From positions 4,718,501-4,782,500 of the forward strand of contig OY755048.1 in assembly GCA_963576565.1 (NCBI GenBank): DNA of 64,000 bases, in the 5' to 3' direction. Below the pieces are notes generated by a model. It saw only the letters and a program-made list of their open reading frames with translations. It ran no database searches and was not told the origin of the DNA. This document shows, piece by piece, positions 32,100-47,900 of this stretch (position 1 is its first letter; the number at the start of each line of letters is the position of its first letter). This DNA comes from Aspidapion aeneum (taxonomy: Eukaryota; Arthropoda; Insecta; Coleoptera; Brentidae). Position numbers and translations under genes: made by a program.

Positions 32100-33640
32100 T
32101 ACACTAATATTGTGTAGTATCATCGGAAACGCAAAGATATATAAAAATTTTTGAAATCGGAGCAACTTTTTTTTTATCGAAAAAATTAGGATAACCATAG
32201 CTTACACTACTATTGTGTAGTATCATCTGAAACGCAAAGATATATAAAAATTTTTGAAATCGGAGCAATTTTTTTTTTTTCGAAAAAATTAGGATAACCA
32301 TAGCTTACACTAATATTGTGTAGTATCATCGGAAACGCAAAGATATATAAAAAATTTTGAAATCGGAGCAATTTTTTTTTTTCGAAAAAATTAGGATAAC
32401 CATAGCTTACACTAATATTGTGTAGTATCATCGGAAACGCAAAGATATATAAAAATTTTTGAAATCGGAGCAACTTTTTTTTTATCGAAAAAATTAGGAT
32501 AACCATAGCTTACACTACTATTGTGTAGTATCATCTGAAACGCAAAGATATATAAAAATTTTTGAAATCGGAGCAATTTTTTTTTTTTCGAAAAAATTAG
32601 GATAACCATAGCTTACACTAATATTGTGTAGTATCATCGGAAACGCAAAGATATATAAAAAATTTTGAAATCGGAGCAACTTTTTTTTATCGAAAAAATT
32701 AGGATCACCATAACTTACACTACTATTGTGTAGTATCATCTGAAACGCAAAGATATATAAAAATTTTTGAAATCGGAGCAATTTTTTTTTTTCGAAAAAA
32801 TTAGGATAACCATAGCTTACACTAATATTGTGTAGTATCATCGGAAACGCAAAGATATATAAAAATTTTTGAAATCTGAGCAATTTTTTTTTTTCGAAAA
32901 AATTAGGATAACCATAGCTTACACTAATATTGTGTAGTATCATCGGAAACGCAAAGATATATAAAAATTTTTGAAATCGGAGCAACTTTTTTTTTATCGA
33001 AAAAATTAGGATCACCATAACTTACACTACTATTGTGTAGTATCATCTGAAACGCAAAGATATATAAAAATTTTTGAAATCGGAGCAATTTTTTTTTTTC
33101 GAAAAAATTAGGATAACCATAGATTACACTAATATTGTGTAGTATCATCGGAAACGCAAAGATATATAAAAAATTTTTTTTTCGAAAAAATTAGGATAAC
33201 CATAGCTTACACTAATATTGTGTAGTATCATCGGAAACGCAAAGATATATAAAAATTTTTGAAATCGGAGCAATTTTTTTTTTTCGAAAAAATTAGGATA
33301 GCCATAGCTTACACTAATATTGTGTAGTATCATCGGAAACGCAAAGATATATAAAAATTTTTGAAATCGGAGCAACTTTTTTTTTATCGAAAAAATTAGG
33401 ATCACCATAACTTACACTACTATTGTGTAGTATCATCTGAAACGCAAAGATATATAAAAATTTTTGAAATCGGAGCAATTTTTTTTTTTCGATAAAATTA
33501 GGATAACGATAACTTACACTACTATTGTGTAGTATCATCTGAAACGCAAAGATATATAAAAATTTTTGAAATCGAAGCAATTTTTTTTTTCGAAAAAATT
33601 AGGATAACCATAACTTACACTACTATTGTGTAGTATCATC
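32100..33640 (+). repeat. 2128-bp higher-order repeat, first copy
   Basis: The order of variants over 32.10-33.64 kb recurs 2128 bp downstream (34.23-35.77 kb). It includes a rare shortened monomer near 33,170 in which ATATATAAAAA runs straight into the T-run, having lost the GAAATCGGAGCAA part. A 308-bp (three-monomer) repeat is also seen inside each copy. Confidence 0.75.
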
Positions 33641-34229
33641 TGAAACGCAAAGATATATAAAAATTTTTGAAATCGGAGCAATTTTTTTTTTCGAAAAAAT
33701 TAGGATAACCATAGCTTACACTAATATTGTGTAGTATCATCGGAAACGCAAAGATATATAAAAATTTTTGAAATCGGAGCAATTTTTTTTTTTCGAAAAA
33801 ATTAGGATAACCATAGCTTACACTAATATTGTGTAGTATCATCGGAAACGCAAAGATATATAAAAATTTTTGAAATCGGAGCAATTTTTTTTTTTTCGAA
33901 AAAATTAGGATAACCATAGCTTACACTAATATTGTGTAGTATCATCGGAAACGCAAAGATATATAAAAAATTTTGAAATCGGAGCAATTTTTTTTTTTCG
34001 AAAAAATTAGGATAACCATAGCTTACACTAATATTGTGTAGTATCATCGGAAACGCAAAGATATATAAAAATTTTTGAAATCGGAGCAATTTTTTTTTTT
34101 CGAAAAAATTAGGATAACCATAGCTTACACTAATATTGTGTAGTATCATCGGAAACGCAAAGATATATAAAAAATTTTGAAATCGGAGCAATTTTTTTTT
34201 TTCGAAAAAATTAGGATAACCATAGCTTA

Positions 34230-35770
34230 CACTAATATTGTGTAGTATCATCGGAAACGCAAAGATATATAAAAATTTTTGAAATCGGAGCAACTTTTTT
34301 TTTATCGAAAAAATTAGGATAACCATAGCTTACACTACTATTGTGTAGTATCATCTGAAACGCAAAGATATATAAAAATTTTTGAAATCGGAGCAATTTT
34401 TTTTTTTTCGAAAAAATTAGGATAACCATAGCTTACACTAATATTGTGTAGTATCATCGGAAACGCAAAGATATATAAAAAATTTTGAAATCGGAGCAAT
34501 TTTTTTTTTTCGAAAAAATTAGGATAACCATAGCTTACACTAATATTGTGTAGTATCATCGGAAACGCAAAGATATATAAAAATTTTTGAAATCGGAGCA
34601 ACTTTTTTTTTATCGAAAAAATTAGGATAACCATAGCTTACACTACTATTGTGTAGTATCATCTGAAACGCAAAGATATATAAAAATTTTTGAAATCGGA
34701 GCAATTTTTTTTTTTTCGAAAAAATTAGGATAACCATAGCTTACACTAATATTGTGTAGTATCATCGGAAACGCAAAGATATATAAAAAATTTTGAAATC
34801 GGAGCAACTTTTTTTTATCGAAAAAATTAGGATCACCATAACTTACACTACTATTGTGTAGTATCATCTGAAACGCAAAGATATATAAAAATTTTTGAAA
34901 TCGGAGCAATTTTTTTTTTTCGAAAAAATTAGGATAACCATAGCTTACACTAATATTGTGTAGTATCATCGGAAACGCAAAGATATATAAAAATTTTTGA
35001 AATCAGAGCAATTTTTTTTTTTCGAAAAAATTAGGATAACCATAGCTTACACTAATATTGTGTAGTATCATCGGAAACGCAAAGATATATAAAAATTTTT
35101 GAAATCGGAGCAACTTTTTTTTTATCGAAAAAATTAGGATCACCATAACTTACACTACTATTGTGTAGTATCATCTGAAACGCAAAGATATATAAAAATT
35201 TTTGAAATCGGAGCAATTTTTTTTTTTCGAAAAAATTAGGATAACCATAGATTACACTAATATTGTGTAGTATCATCGGAAACGCAAAGATATATAAAAA
35301 AAATTTTTTTCGAAAAAATTAGGATAACCATAGCTTACACTAATATTGTGTAGTATCATCGGAAACGCAAAGATATATAAAAATTTTTGAAATCGGAGCA
35401 ATTTTTTTTTTTCGAAAAAATTAGGATAGCCATAGCTTACACTAATATTGTGTAGTATCATCGGAAACGCAAAGATATATAAAAATTTTTGAAATCGGAG
35501 CAACTTTTTTTTTATCGAAAAAATTAGGATCACCATAACTTACACTACTATTGTGTAGTATCATCTGAAACGCAAAGATATATAAAAATTTTTGAAATCG
35601 GAGCAATTTTTTTTTTTCGATAAAATTAGGATAACGATAACTTACACTACTATTGTGTAGTATCATCTGAAACGCAAAGATATATAAAAATTTTTGAAAT
35701 CGAAGCAATTTTTTTTTTCGAAAAAATTAGGATAACCATAACTTACACTACTATTGTGTAGTATCATCTG
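34230..35770 (+). repeat. 2128-bp higher-order repeat, second copy
   Basis: It carries the same shortened monomer near 35,297, the same GATAACGATAACTT variant (35,632 against 33,504) and GATAAAATTAGG just before it. A third shortened monomer near 60,730, again followed by GATAACGATAACTT at ~60,855, marks a further relative. Confidence 0.75.
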
Positions 35771-38700
35771 AAACGCAAAGATATATAAAAATTTTTGAAA
35801 TCGGAGCAATTTTTTTTTTTCGAAAAAATTAGGATAACCATAGCTTACACTAATATTGTGTAGTATCATCGGAAACGCAAAGATATATAAAAATTTTTGA
35901 AATCGGAGCAACTTTTTTTTTATCGAAAAAATTAGGATCACCATAACTTACACTACTATTGTGTACTATCATCGGAAACGCAAAGATATATAAAAAATTT
36001 TGAAATCGGAGCAATTTTTTTTTTCGAAAAAATTAGGATAACCATAACTTACACTACTATTGTGTAGTATCATCTGAAACGCAAAGATATATAAAAATTT
36101 TTGAAATCGGAGCAATTTTTTTTTTTTTCGAAAAAATTAGGATAACCATAACTTACACTACTATTGTGTAGTATCATCTGAAACGCAAAGATATATAAAA
36201 ATTTTTGAAATCGGAGCAATTTTTTTTTTCGAAAAAATTAGGATAACCATAGCTTACACTAATATTGTGTAGTATCATCGGAAACGCAAAGATATATAAA
36301 AATTTTTGAAATCGGAGCAACTTTTTTTTTATCGAAAAAATTAGGATCACCATAACTTACACTACTATTGTGTAGTATCATCTGAAACGCAAAGATATAT
36401 AAAAAATTTTGAAATCGGAGCAATTTTTTTTTTCGAAAAAATTAGGATAACCATAGCTTACACTAATATTGTGTAGTATCATCGGAAACGCAAAGATATA
36501 TAAAAATTTTTGAAATCGGAGAAATTTTTTTTTTATCGAAAAAATTAGGATCACCATAACTTACACTACTATTGTGTAGTATCATCTGAAACGCAAAGTA
36601 CATAAAAATTTTTGAAATCGGAGCAATTTTTTTTTTTCGAAAAAATTAGGATAACCATAGCTTACACTAATATTGTGTAGTATCATCGGAAACGCAAAGA
36701 TATATAAAAAATTTTGAAATCGGAGCAACTTTTTTTTTATCGAAAAAATTAGGATCACTATAGCTTACACTAATTGTGTAGTATCATCTGAAACGCAAAG
36801 ATATATAAAAATTTTTGAAATCGGAGCAATTTTTTTTTTTTTCGAAAAAATTAGGATAACCATAACTTACACTACTATTGTGTAGTATCATCTGAAACGC
36901 AAAGATATATAAAAATTTTTGAAATCGGAGCAATTTTTTTTTTTTTCGATAAAATTAGGATAACCATAGCTTACACTAATATTGTGTAGTATCATCTGAA
37001 ACGCAAAGATATATAAAAAATTTTGAAATCGGAGCAATTTTTTTTTTCGAAAAAATTAGGATAACCATAACTTACACTACTATTGTGTAGTATCATCTGA
37101 AACGCAAAGATATATAAAAATTTTTGAAATCGGAGCAATTTTTTTTTTTTTCGAAAAAATTAGGATAACCATAACTTACACTAATATTGTGTAGTATCAT
37201 CGGAAACGCAAAGATATATAAAAAAATTTTGAAATCGGAGCAACTTTTTTTTTATCGAAAAAATTAGGGTCACCATAGCTTACACTACTATTGTGTAGTA
37301 TCATCGGAAACGCAAAGATATATAAAAATTTTTGAAATCGGAGCAACTTTTTTTTTATCGAAAAAATTAGGATCACCATAACTTACACTACTATTGTGTA
37401 GTATCATCTGAAACGCAAAGATATATAAAAATTTTTGAAATCGGAGCAATTTTTTTTTTTTCGAAAAAATTAGGATAACCATAACTTACACTACTATTGT
37501 GTAGTATCATCTGAAACGCAAAGATATATAAAAAATTTTGAAATCGGAGCAATTTTTTTTTTTCGAAAAAATTAGGATAATCATAGCTTACACTAATATT
37601 GTGTAGTATCATCGGAAACGCAAAGATATATAAAAAATTTTGAAATCGGAGCAACTTTTTTTTTATCGAAAAAATTAGGGTCACCATAGCTTACACTACT
37701 ATTGTGTAGTATCATCGGAAACGCAAAGATATATAAAAATTTTTGAAATCGGAGCAACTTTTTTTTTATCGAAAAAATTAGGGTCACCATAGCTTACACT
37801 ACTATTGTGTAGTATCATCGGAAACGCAAAGATATATAAAAATTTTTGAAATCGGAGCAATTTTTTGTTTCGAAAAAATTAGGATAACCATAGCTTACAC
37901 TAATATTGTGTAGTATCATCGGAAACGCAAAGATATATAAACATTTTTGAAATCGGAGCAACTTTTTTTTATCGAAAAAATTAGGATAACCATAGCTTAC
38001 ACTAATTTTGTGTAGTATCATCGGAAACGCAAAGATATATAAAAATTTTTGAAATCGGAGCAACATTCTTTTTATCGAAAAAATTAGGATCACCATAACT
38101 TACACTACTATTGTGTAGTATCTGAAACGCAAAGATATATAAAAATTTTTGAAATCGGAGCAATTTTTTTTTTTCGAAAAAATTAGGATAACCATAGCTT
38201 ACACTAATATTGTGTAGTATCATCGGAAACGCAAAGATATATAAAAATTTTTGAAATCGGAGCAACTTTTTTTTTATCGAAAAAATTAGGGTCACCATAG
38301 CTTACACTACTATTGTGTAGTATCATCGGAAACGCAAAGATATATAAAAATTTTTGAAATCGGAGCAATTTTTTTTTTCGAAAAAATTAGGATAACCATA
38401 GCTTACACTAATATTGTGTAGTATCATCGGAAACGCAAAGATATATAAAAATTTTTGAAATCGGAGCAACTTTTTTTTTATCGAAAAAATTAGGATAACC
38501 ATAGCTTACACTAATTTTGTGTAGTATCATCGGAAACGCAAAGATATATAAAAATTTTTTAAATCGGAGCAACTTTTTTTTTATCGAAAAAATTAGGATC
38601 ACTATAGCTTACACTACTATTGTGTAGTATCATCTGAAACGCAAAAATATATAAAAATTTTTGAAATCGGAGCAATTTTTTTTTTTCGAAAAAATTAGGA

Positions 38701-41700
38701 TAACCATAGCTTACACTAATATTGTGTAGTATCATCGGAAACGCAAAGATATATAAAAATTTTTGAAATCGGAGCAACTTTCTTTTTATCGAAAAAATTA
38801 GGATCACCATAACTTACACTACTATTGTGTAGTATCATCTGAAACGCAAAGATATATAAAAATTTTTGAAATCGGAGCAATTTTTTTTTTCGAAAAAATT
38901 AGGATAACCATAGCTTACACTAATATTGTGTAGTATCATCGGAAACGCAAAGATATATAAAAATTTTTGAAATCGGAGCAATTTTTTTTTTCGAAAAAAT
39001 TAGGATAACCATAGCTTACACTAATATTGTGTAGTATCATCGGAAACGCAAAGATATATAAAGATTTTTGAAATCGGAGCAACTTTTTTTTTATCGAAAA
39101 AATTAGGATAACCATAGCTTACACTAATTTTGTGTAGTATCATCGGAAACGCAAAGATATATAAAAATTTTTTAAATCGGAGCAATTTTTTTTTTTTCGA
39201 AAAAATTAGGATAACCATAGCTTACACTAATATTGTGTAGTATCATCGGAAACGCAAAGATATATAAAAATTTTTGAAATCGGAGCAACTTTTTTTTTAT
39301 CGAAAAAATTAGGATCACTATAGCTTACACTACTATTGTGTAGTATCATCTGAAACGCAAAGATATATAAAAATTTTTGAAATCGGAGCAAATTTTTTTT
39401 TTCGAAAAAATTAGGATAACCATAGCTTACACTAATATTGTGTAGTATCATCGGAAACGCAAAGATATATAAAAATTTTTGAAATCGGAGCAACTTTTTT
39501 TTTATCGAAAAAATTAGGATCACCATAACTTACACTACTATTGTGTAGTATCATCTGAAACGCAAAGATATATAAAAATTTTTGAAATCGGAGCAATTTT
39601 TTTTTTCGAAAAAATTAGGATCACCATAACTTACACTACTATTGTGTAGTATCATCTGAAACGCAAAGATATATAAAAATTTTTGAAATCGGAGCAATTT
39701 TTTTTTTTTCGAAAAAATTAGGATAACCATAACTTACACTACTATTGTGTAGTATCATCTGAAACGCAAAGATATATAAAAATTTTTGAAATCGGAGCAA
39801 TTTTTTTTTTCGAAAAAATTAGGATCACCATAACTTACACTACTATTGTGTAGTATCATCTGAAACGCAAAGATATATAAAAATTTTTGAAATCGGAGCA
39901 ATTTTTTTTTTTCGAAAAAATTAGGATCACCATAACTTACACTACTATTGTGTAGTATCATCTGAAACGCAAAGATATATAAAAATTTTTGAAATCGGAG
40001 CAATTTTTTTTTTCGAAAAAATTAGGATAACCATAGCTTACACTAATATTGTGTAGTATCATCGGAAACGCAAAGATATATAAAAATTTTTGAAATCGGA
40101 GCAATTTTTTTTTTTCGAAAAAATTAGGATAACCATAGCTTACACTAATATTGTGTAGTATCATCGGAAACGCAAAGATATATAAAAATTTTTGAAATAG
40201 GAGCAATTTTTTTTTTTCGAAAAAATTAGGATAACCATAGCTTACACTAATATTGTGTAGTAACATCTGAAACGCAAAGATATATAAAAATTTTTGAAAT
40301 CGGAGCAACTTTTTTTTTATCGAAAAAATTAGGATCACCATAACTTACACTACTATTGTGTAGTATCATCTGAAACGCAAAGATATATAAAAATTTTTGA
40401 AATCGGAGCAATTTTTTTTTTTCGAAAAAATTAGGATAACCATAGCTTACACTAATATTGTGTAGTATCATCGGAAACGCAAAGATATATAAAAATTTTT
40501 GAAATCGAAGCAATTTTTTTTTTTTCGAAAAATTAGGATAACCATAGCTTACACTAATATTGTGTAGTATCATCGGAAACGCAAAGATATATAAAAATTT
40601 TTGAAATCGGAGCAATTTTTTTTTTTTCGAAAAAATTAGGATAACCATAGCTTACACTAATATTGTGTAGTATCATCGGAAACGCAAAGATATATAAAAA
40701 TTTTTGAAATCGGAGCAACTTTTTTTTTATCGAAAAAATTAGGATCACCATAACTTACACTACTATTGTGTAGTATCATCTGAAACGCAAAGATATATAA
40801 AAATTTTTGAAATCGGAGCAATTTTTTTTTTTCGAAAAAATTAGGATAACCATAGCTTACACTAATATTGTGTAGTATCATCGGAAACGCAAATATATAT
40901 AAAAATTTTTGAAATCGGAGCAACTTTTTTTTTATCGAAAAAATTAGGGTCACCATAGCTTACACTACTATTGTGTAGTATCATCGGAAACGCAAAGATA
41001 TATAAAAATTTTTGAAATCGGAGCAATTTTTTTTTTTTTCGAAAAAATTAGGATAACCATAGCTTATACTAATATTGTGTAGTATCATCGGAAACGCAAA
41101 GATATATAAAAAATTTTGAAATCGGAACAACTTTTTTTTTATCGAAAAAATTAGGATCACTATAGCTTACACTACTGTTGTGTAGTATCATCTGAAACGC
41201 AAAGATATATAAATTTTTTTGAAATCGGAGCAATTTTTTTTTTTCGAAAAAATTAGGATAACCATAGCTTACACTAATATTGTGTAGTATCATCGGAAAC
41301 GCAAAGATATATAAAAATTTTTGAAATCGGAGCAACTTTTTTTTTATCGAAAAAATTAGGGTCACCGTAGCTTACACTACTATTGTGTAGTATCATCGGA
41401 AACGCAAAGATATATAAAAATTTTTGAAATCGGAGCAACTTTTTTTTTATCGAAAAAATTAGGATCACTAAAGCTTACACTACTATTGTGTAGTATCATC
41501 TGAAACGCAAAGATATATAAAAATTTTTGAAATCGGAGCAATTTTTTTTTTTCGAAAAAATTAGGATAACCATAGCTTACACTAATATTGTGTAGTATCA
41601 TCGGAAACGCAAAGATATATAAAAATTTTTGAAATCGGAGCAATTTTTTTTTTTTTCGAAAAAATTAGGATAACCATAGCTTACACTAATATTGTGTAAT

Positions 41701-44700
41701 ATCATCGGAAACGCAAAGATATATAAAAATTTTTGAAATCGGAGCAACTTTTTTTTTATCGAAAAAATTAGGATCACCATAACTTACACTACTATTGTGT
41801 AGTATCATCTGAAACGCAAAGATATATAAAAATTTTTGAAATCGGAGCAATTTTTTTTTTCGAAAAAATTAGGATAACCATAGCTTACACTAATATTGTG
41901 TAGTATCATCGGAAACGCAAAGATATATAAAAATTTTTGAAATCGGAGCAACTTTTTTTTTATCGAAAAAATTAGGATCACTATAGCTTACACTACTATT
42001 GTGTAGTATCATCTGAAACGCAAAAATATATAAAAATTTTTGAAATCGGAGCAATTTCGAAAAAATTAGGATAACCATAGCTTACACTAATATTGTGTAG
42101 TATCATCGGAAACGCAAAGATATATAAAATTTTTTGAAATCGGAGCAACTTTCTTTTTATCGAAAAAATTAGGATCACCATAACTTACACTACTATTGTG
42201 TAGTATCATCTGAAACGCAAAGATATATAAAAATTTTTGAAATCGGAGCAATTTTTTTTTTTCGAAAAAATTAGGATAACCATAGCTTACACTAATATTG
42301 TGTAGTATCATCGGAAACGCAAATATATATAAAAATTTTTGAAATCGGAGCAACTTTTTTTTTATCGAAAAAATTAGGGTCACCATAGCTTACACAACTA
42401 TTGTGTAGTATCATCGGAAACGCAAAGATATATAAAAATTTTTGAAATCGGAGCAATTTTTTTTTTCGAAAAAATTAGGATAACCATAGCTTACACTAAT
42501 ATTGTGTAGTATCATCGGAAACGCAAAGATATATAAAAATTTTTGAAATCGGAGCAACTTTTTTTTTATCGAAAAAATTAGGATCACTATAGCTTACACT
42601 ACTATTGTGTAGTATCATCTGAAACGCAAAAATATATAAAAATTTTTGAAATCGGAGCAATTTCGAAAAAATTAGGATAACCATAGCTTACACTAATATT
42701 GTGTAGTATCATCGGAAACGCAAAGATATATAAAAATTTTTGAAATCGGAGCAACTTTTTTTTTATCGAAAAAATTAGGATCACCATAACTTACACTACT
42801 ATTGTGTAGTATCATCTGAAACGCAAAGATATATAAAAATTTTTGAAATCGGAGCAATTTTTTTTTTCGAAAAAATTAGGATCACCATAACTTACACTAC
42901 TATTGTGTAGTATCATCTGAAACGCAAAGATATATAAAAATTTTTGAAATCGGAGCAATTTTTTTTTTTTCGAAAAAATTAGGATAACCATAACTTACAC
43001 TACTATTGTGTAGTATCATCTGAAACGCAAAGATATATAAAAATTTTTGAAATCGGAGCAATTTTTTTTTTCGAAAAAATTAGGATCACCATAACTTACA
43101 CTACTATTGTGTAGTATCATCTGAAACGCAAAGATATATAAAAATTTTTGAAATCGGAGCAATTTTTTTTTTTCGAAAAAATTAGGATAACCATAACTTA
43201 CACTACTATTGTGTAGTATCATCTGAAACGCAAAGATATATAAAAATTTTTGAAATCGGAGCAATTTTTTTTTTCGAAAAAATTAGGATCACCATAACTT
43301 ACACTACTATTGTGTAGTATCATCTGAAACGCAAAGATATATAAAAATTTTTGAAATCTGAGCAATTTTTTTTTTTCGAAAAAATTAGGATAACCATAAC
43401 TTACACTACTATTGTGTAGTATCATCTGAAACGCAAAGATATATAAAAATTTTTGAAATCGGAGCAATTTTTTTTTTCGAAAAAATTAGGATATTAGGGT
43501 CACCATAGCTTACACTACTATTGTGTAGTATCATCGGAAACGCAAAGATATATAAAAATTTTTGAAATCGTAGCAATTTTTTTTTTCGAAAAAATTAGGA
43601 TAACCATAGCTTACACTAATATTGTGTAGTATCATCGGAAACGCAAAGATATATAAAAATTTTTGAAATCGGAGCAACTTTTTTTTTATCGAAAAAATTA
43701 GGGTCACCATAGCTTACACTACTATTGTGTAGTATCATCGGAAACGCAAAGATATATAAAAAATTTTGAAATCGGAGCAATTTTTTTTTTCGAAAAAATT
43801 AGGATAACCATAGCTTACACTAATATTGTGTAGTATCATCGGAAACGCAAAGATATATAAAAATTTTTGAAATCGGAGCAACTTTTTTTTTATCGAAAAA
43901 ATTAGGGTCACCATAGCTTACACTACTATTGTGTAGTATCATCGGAAACGCAAAGATATATAAAAATTTTTGAAATCGTAGCAATTTTTTTTTTCGAAAA
44001 AATTAGGATAACCATAGCTTACACTAATATTGTGTAGTATCATCGGAAACGCAAAGATATATAACAATTTTTGAAATCGGAGCAACTTTTTTTTTATCGA
44101 AAAAATTAGGATCACCATAGCTTACACTACTATTGTGTAGTATCATCTGAAACGCAAAGATATATAAAAAATTTTGAAATCGGAGCAATTTTTTTTTTCG
44201 AAAAAATTAGGATAACCATAACTTACACTACTATTGTGTAGTATCATCTGAAACGCAAAGATATATAAAAATTTTTGAAATCGGAGCAATTTTTTTTTTT
44301 CGAAAAAATTAGGATAACCATAACTTACACTACTATTGTGTAGTATCATCTGAAACGCAAAGATATATAAAAATTTTTGAAATCGGAGCAATTTTTTTTT
44401 TCGAAAAAATTAGGATAACCATAGCTTACACTAATATTGTGTAGTATCATCGGAAACGCAAAGATATATAAAAATTTTTGAAATCGGAGCAACTTTTTTT
44501 TTATCGAAAAAATTAGGATCACCATAACTTACACTACTATTGTGTAGTATCATCTGAAACGCAAAGATATATAAAAATTTTTGAAATCGGAGCAATTTTT
44601 TTTTTCGAAAAAATTAGGATAACCATAGCTTACACTAATATTGTGTAGTATCATCGGAAACGCAAAGATATATAAAAAATTTTGAAATCGGAGCAATTTT

Positions 44701-45599
44701 TTTTTTCGAAGAAATTAGGATAACCATAGCTTACACTAATATTGTGTAGTATCATCGGAAACGCAAAGATATATAAAAATTTTTGAAATCGGAGCAACTT
44801 TTTTTTTTTTTTTTAAATTAGGGTCACCATAACTTACACTACTATTGTGTAGTATCATCTGAAACGCAAAGATATATAAAAATTTTTGAAATCGGAGCAA
44901 TTTTTTTTTTCGAAAAAATTAGGATAACCATAACTTACACTACTATTGTGTAGTATCATCTGAAACGCAAAGATATATAAAAATTTTTGAAATCGGAGCA
45001 ATTTTTTTTTTTCGAAAAAATTAGGATAACCATAGCTTACACTAATATTGTGTAGTATCATCGGAAACGCAAAGATATATAAAAAATTTTGAAATCGGAG
45101 CAACTTTTTTTTATCGAAAAAATTAGGATCACTATAGCTTACACTACTATTGTGTAGTATCATCTGAAACGCAAAGATATATAAAAAATTTTGAAATCGG
45201 AGCAATTTTTTTTTTTCGAAAAAATTAGGATAACCATAGCTTACACTAATATTGTGTAGTATCATCGGAAACGCAAAGATATATAAAAATTTTTGAAATC
45301 GGAGCAATTTTTTTTTTTTCGAAAAAATTAGGATAACCATAGCTTACACTAATATTGTGTAGTATCATCGGAAACGCAAAGATATATAAACATTTTTGAA
45401 ATCGGAGCAATTTTTTTTTTCGAAAAAATTAGGATAACCATAGCTTACACTAATATTGTGTAGTATCATCGGAAACGCAAAGATATATAAAAATTTTTGA
45501 AATAGGAGCAATTTTTTTTTTCGTAAAAATTAGGATAACCATAGCTTACACTAATATTGTGTAGTAACATCTGAAACGCAAAGATATATAAAAATTTTT

Positions 45600-47900
45600 G
45601 AAATCGGAGCAATTTTTTTTTTCGAAAAAATTAGGATAACCATAGCTTACTCTAATATTGTGTAGTATCATCGGAAACGCAAAGATATATAAAAATTTTT
45701 GAAATCGAAACAATTTTTTTTTTCGAAAAAATTAGGATAACCATAGCTTACACTAATATTGTGTAGTATCATCGGAAACGCAAAGATATATAAAAATTTT
45801 TGAAATCGGAGCAATTTTTTTTTTCGAAAAAATTAGGATAACCATAGCTTACACTAATATTGTGTAGTATCATCGGAAACGCAAAGATATATAAAAATTT
45901 TTGAAATCGGAGCAATTTTTTTTTTTCGAAAAAATTAGGATAACCATAGCTTACACTAATATTGTGTAGTATCATCGGAAACGCAAAGATATATAAAAAT
46001 TTTTGAAATCGGAGCAACTTTTTTTTTATCGAAAAAATTAGGATCACTATAGCTTACACTACTATTGTGTAGTATCATCTGAAACGCAAAGATATATAAA
46101 CATTTTTGAAATCGGACCAATTTTTTTTTTCGAAAAAATTAGGATAACCATAGCTTACACTAATATTTTGTAGTATCATCGGAAACGCAAAGATATATAA
46201 AAATTTTTGAAATCGGAGCAACTTTCTTTTTATCGAAAAAATTAGGATCACCATAACTTACACTACTATTGTGTAGTATCATCTGAAACGCAAAGATATA
46301 TAAAAATTTTTGAAATCGGAGAAATTTTTTTTTTTCGAAAAAATTAGGATAACCATAGCTTACACTAATATTGTGTAGTATCATCGGAAACGCAAAGATA
46401 TATAAAAATTTTTGAAATCGGAGCAACTTTTTTTTTATCGAAAAAATTAGGGTCACCATAGCTTACACTACTATTGTGTAGTATCATCGGAAACGCAAAG
46501 ATATATAAAAATTTTTGAAATCGGAGCAATTTTTTTTTTTCGAAAAAATTAGGATAACCATAGCTTACACTAATATTGTGTAGTATCATCGGAAACGCAA
46601 AGATATATAAAAATTTTTGAAATCGGTGCAACTTTTTTTTTATCGAAAAAATTAGGATCACCATAACTTACACTACTATTGTGTAGTATCATCTGAAACG
46701 CAAAGATATATAAAATTTTTTGAAATCGGAGCAATTTTTGTTTTTTCGAAAAAATTAGGATAACCATAGCTTACACTAATATTGTGTAGTATCATCGGAA
46801 ACGCAAAGATATATAAAAATTTTTGAAATCGGAGCAACTTTTTTTTTATCGAAAAAATTAGGGTCACCATAGCTTACACTACTATTGTGTAGTATCATCG
46901 GAAACGCAAAGATATATAAAAATTTTTGAAATCGGAGCATTTTTTTTTTTTTCGAAAAAATTAGGATAACCATAGCTTACACTAATATTGTGTAGTATCA
47001 TCGGAAACGCAAAGATATATAAAAATTTTTGAAATCGGAGCAATTTTTTTCTTTCGAAAAAATTAGGATAACCATAGCTTACACTAATATTGTGTAGTAT
47101 CATCGGAAACGCAAAGATATATAAAATTTTTTGAAATCGGAGCAATTTTTTTTTTTCGAAAAAATTAGGATAACCATAGCTTACACTAATATTGTGTAGT
47201 ATCATCGGAAACGCAAAGATATATAAAAATTTTTGAAATCGGAGCAATTTTTTTTTTTTCGAAAAAATTAGGATAACCATAGCTTACACTAATATTGTGT
47301 AGTATCATCGGAAACGCAAAGATATATAAAAATTTTTGAAATCGGAGCAACTTTTTTTTTATCGAAAAAATTAGGATCACTATAGCTTACACTACTATTG
47401 TGTAGTATCATCTGAAACGCAAAGATATATAAAATTTTTTGAAATCGGAGCAATTTTTTTTTTTTCGAAAAAATTAGGATAACCATAGCTTACACTAATA
47501 TTGTGTAGTATCATCTGAAACGCAAAGATATATAAAAATTTTTGAAATCGGAGCAATTTTTTTTTTCGAAAAAATTAGGATAACCATAGCTTACACTAAT
47601 ATTGTGTAGTATCATCGGAAACGCAAAGATATATAAAAAATTTTGAAATCGGAGCAATTTTTTTTTTTTCGAAAAAATTAGGATAACCATAACTTACACT
47701 ACTATTGTGTAGTATCATCTGAAACGCAAAGATATATAAAAATTTTTGAAATCGGAGCAATTTTTTTTTTTCGAAAAAATTAGGATCACCATAACTTACA
47801 CTACTATTGTGTAGTATCATCTGAAACGCAAAGATATATAAAAATTTTTGAAATCGGAGCAATTTTTTTTTTTTCGAAAAAATTAGGATAACCATAACTT
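45600..47900 (+). repeat. Higher-order block, copy b (partner at ~18.2-20.5 kb)
   Basis: It matches copy a monomer by monomer, but it carries its own changes, for example AATCGGTGCAA near 46625 and GGAGCATTTT near 46936. These show divergence after copying. Confidence 0.7.
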
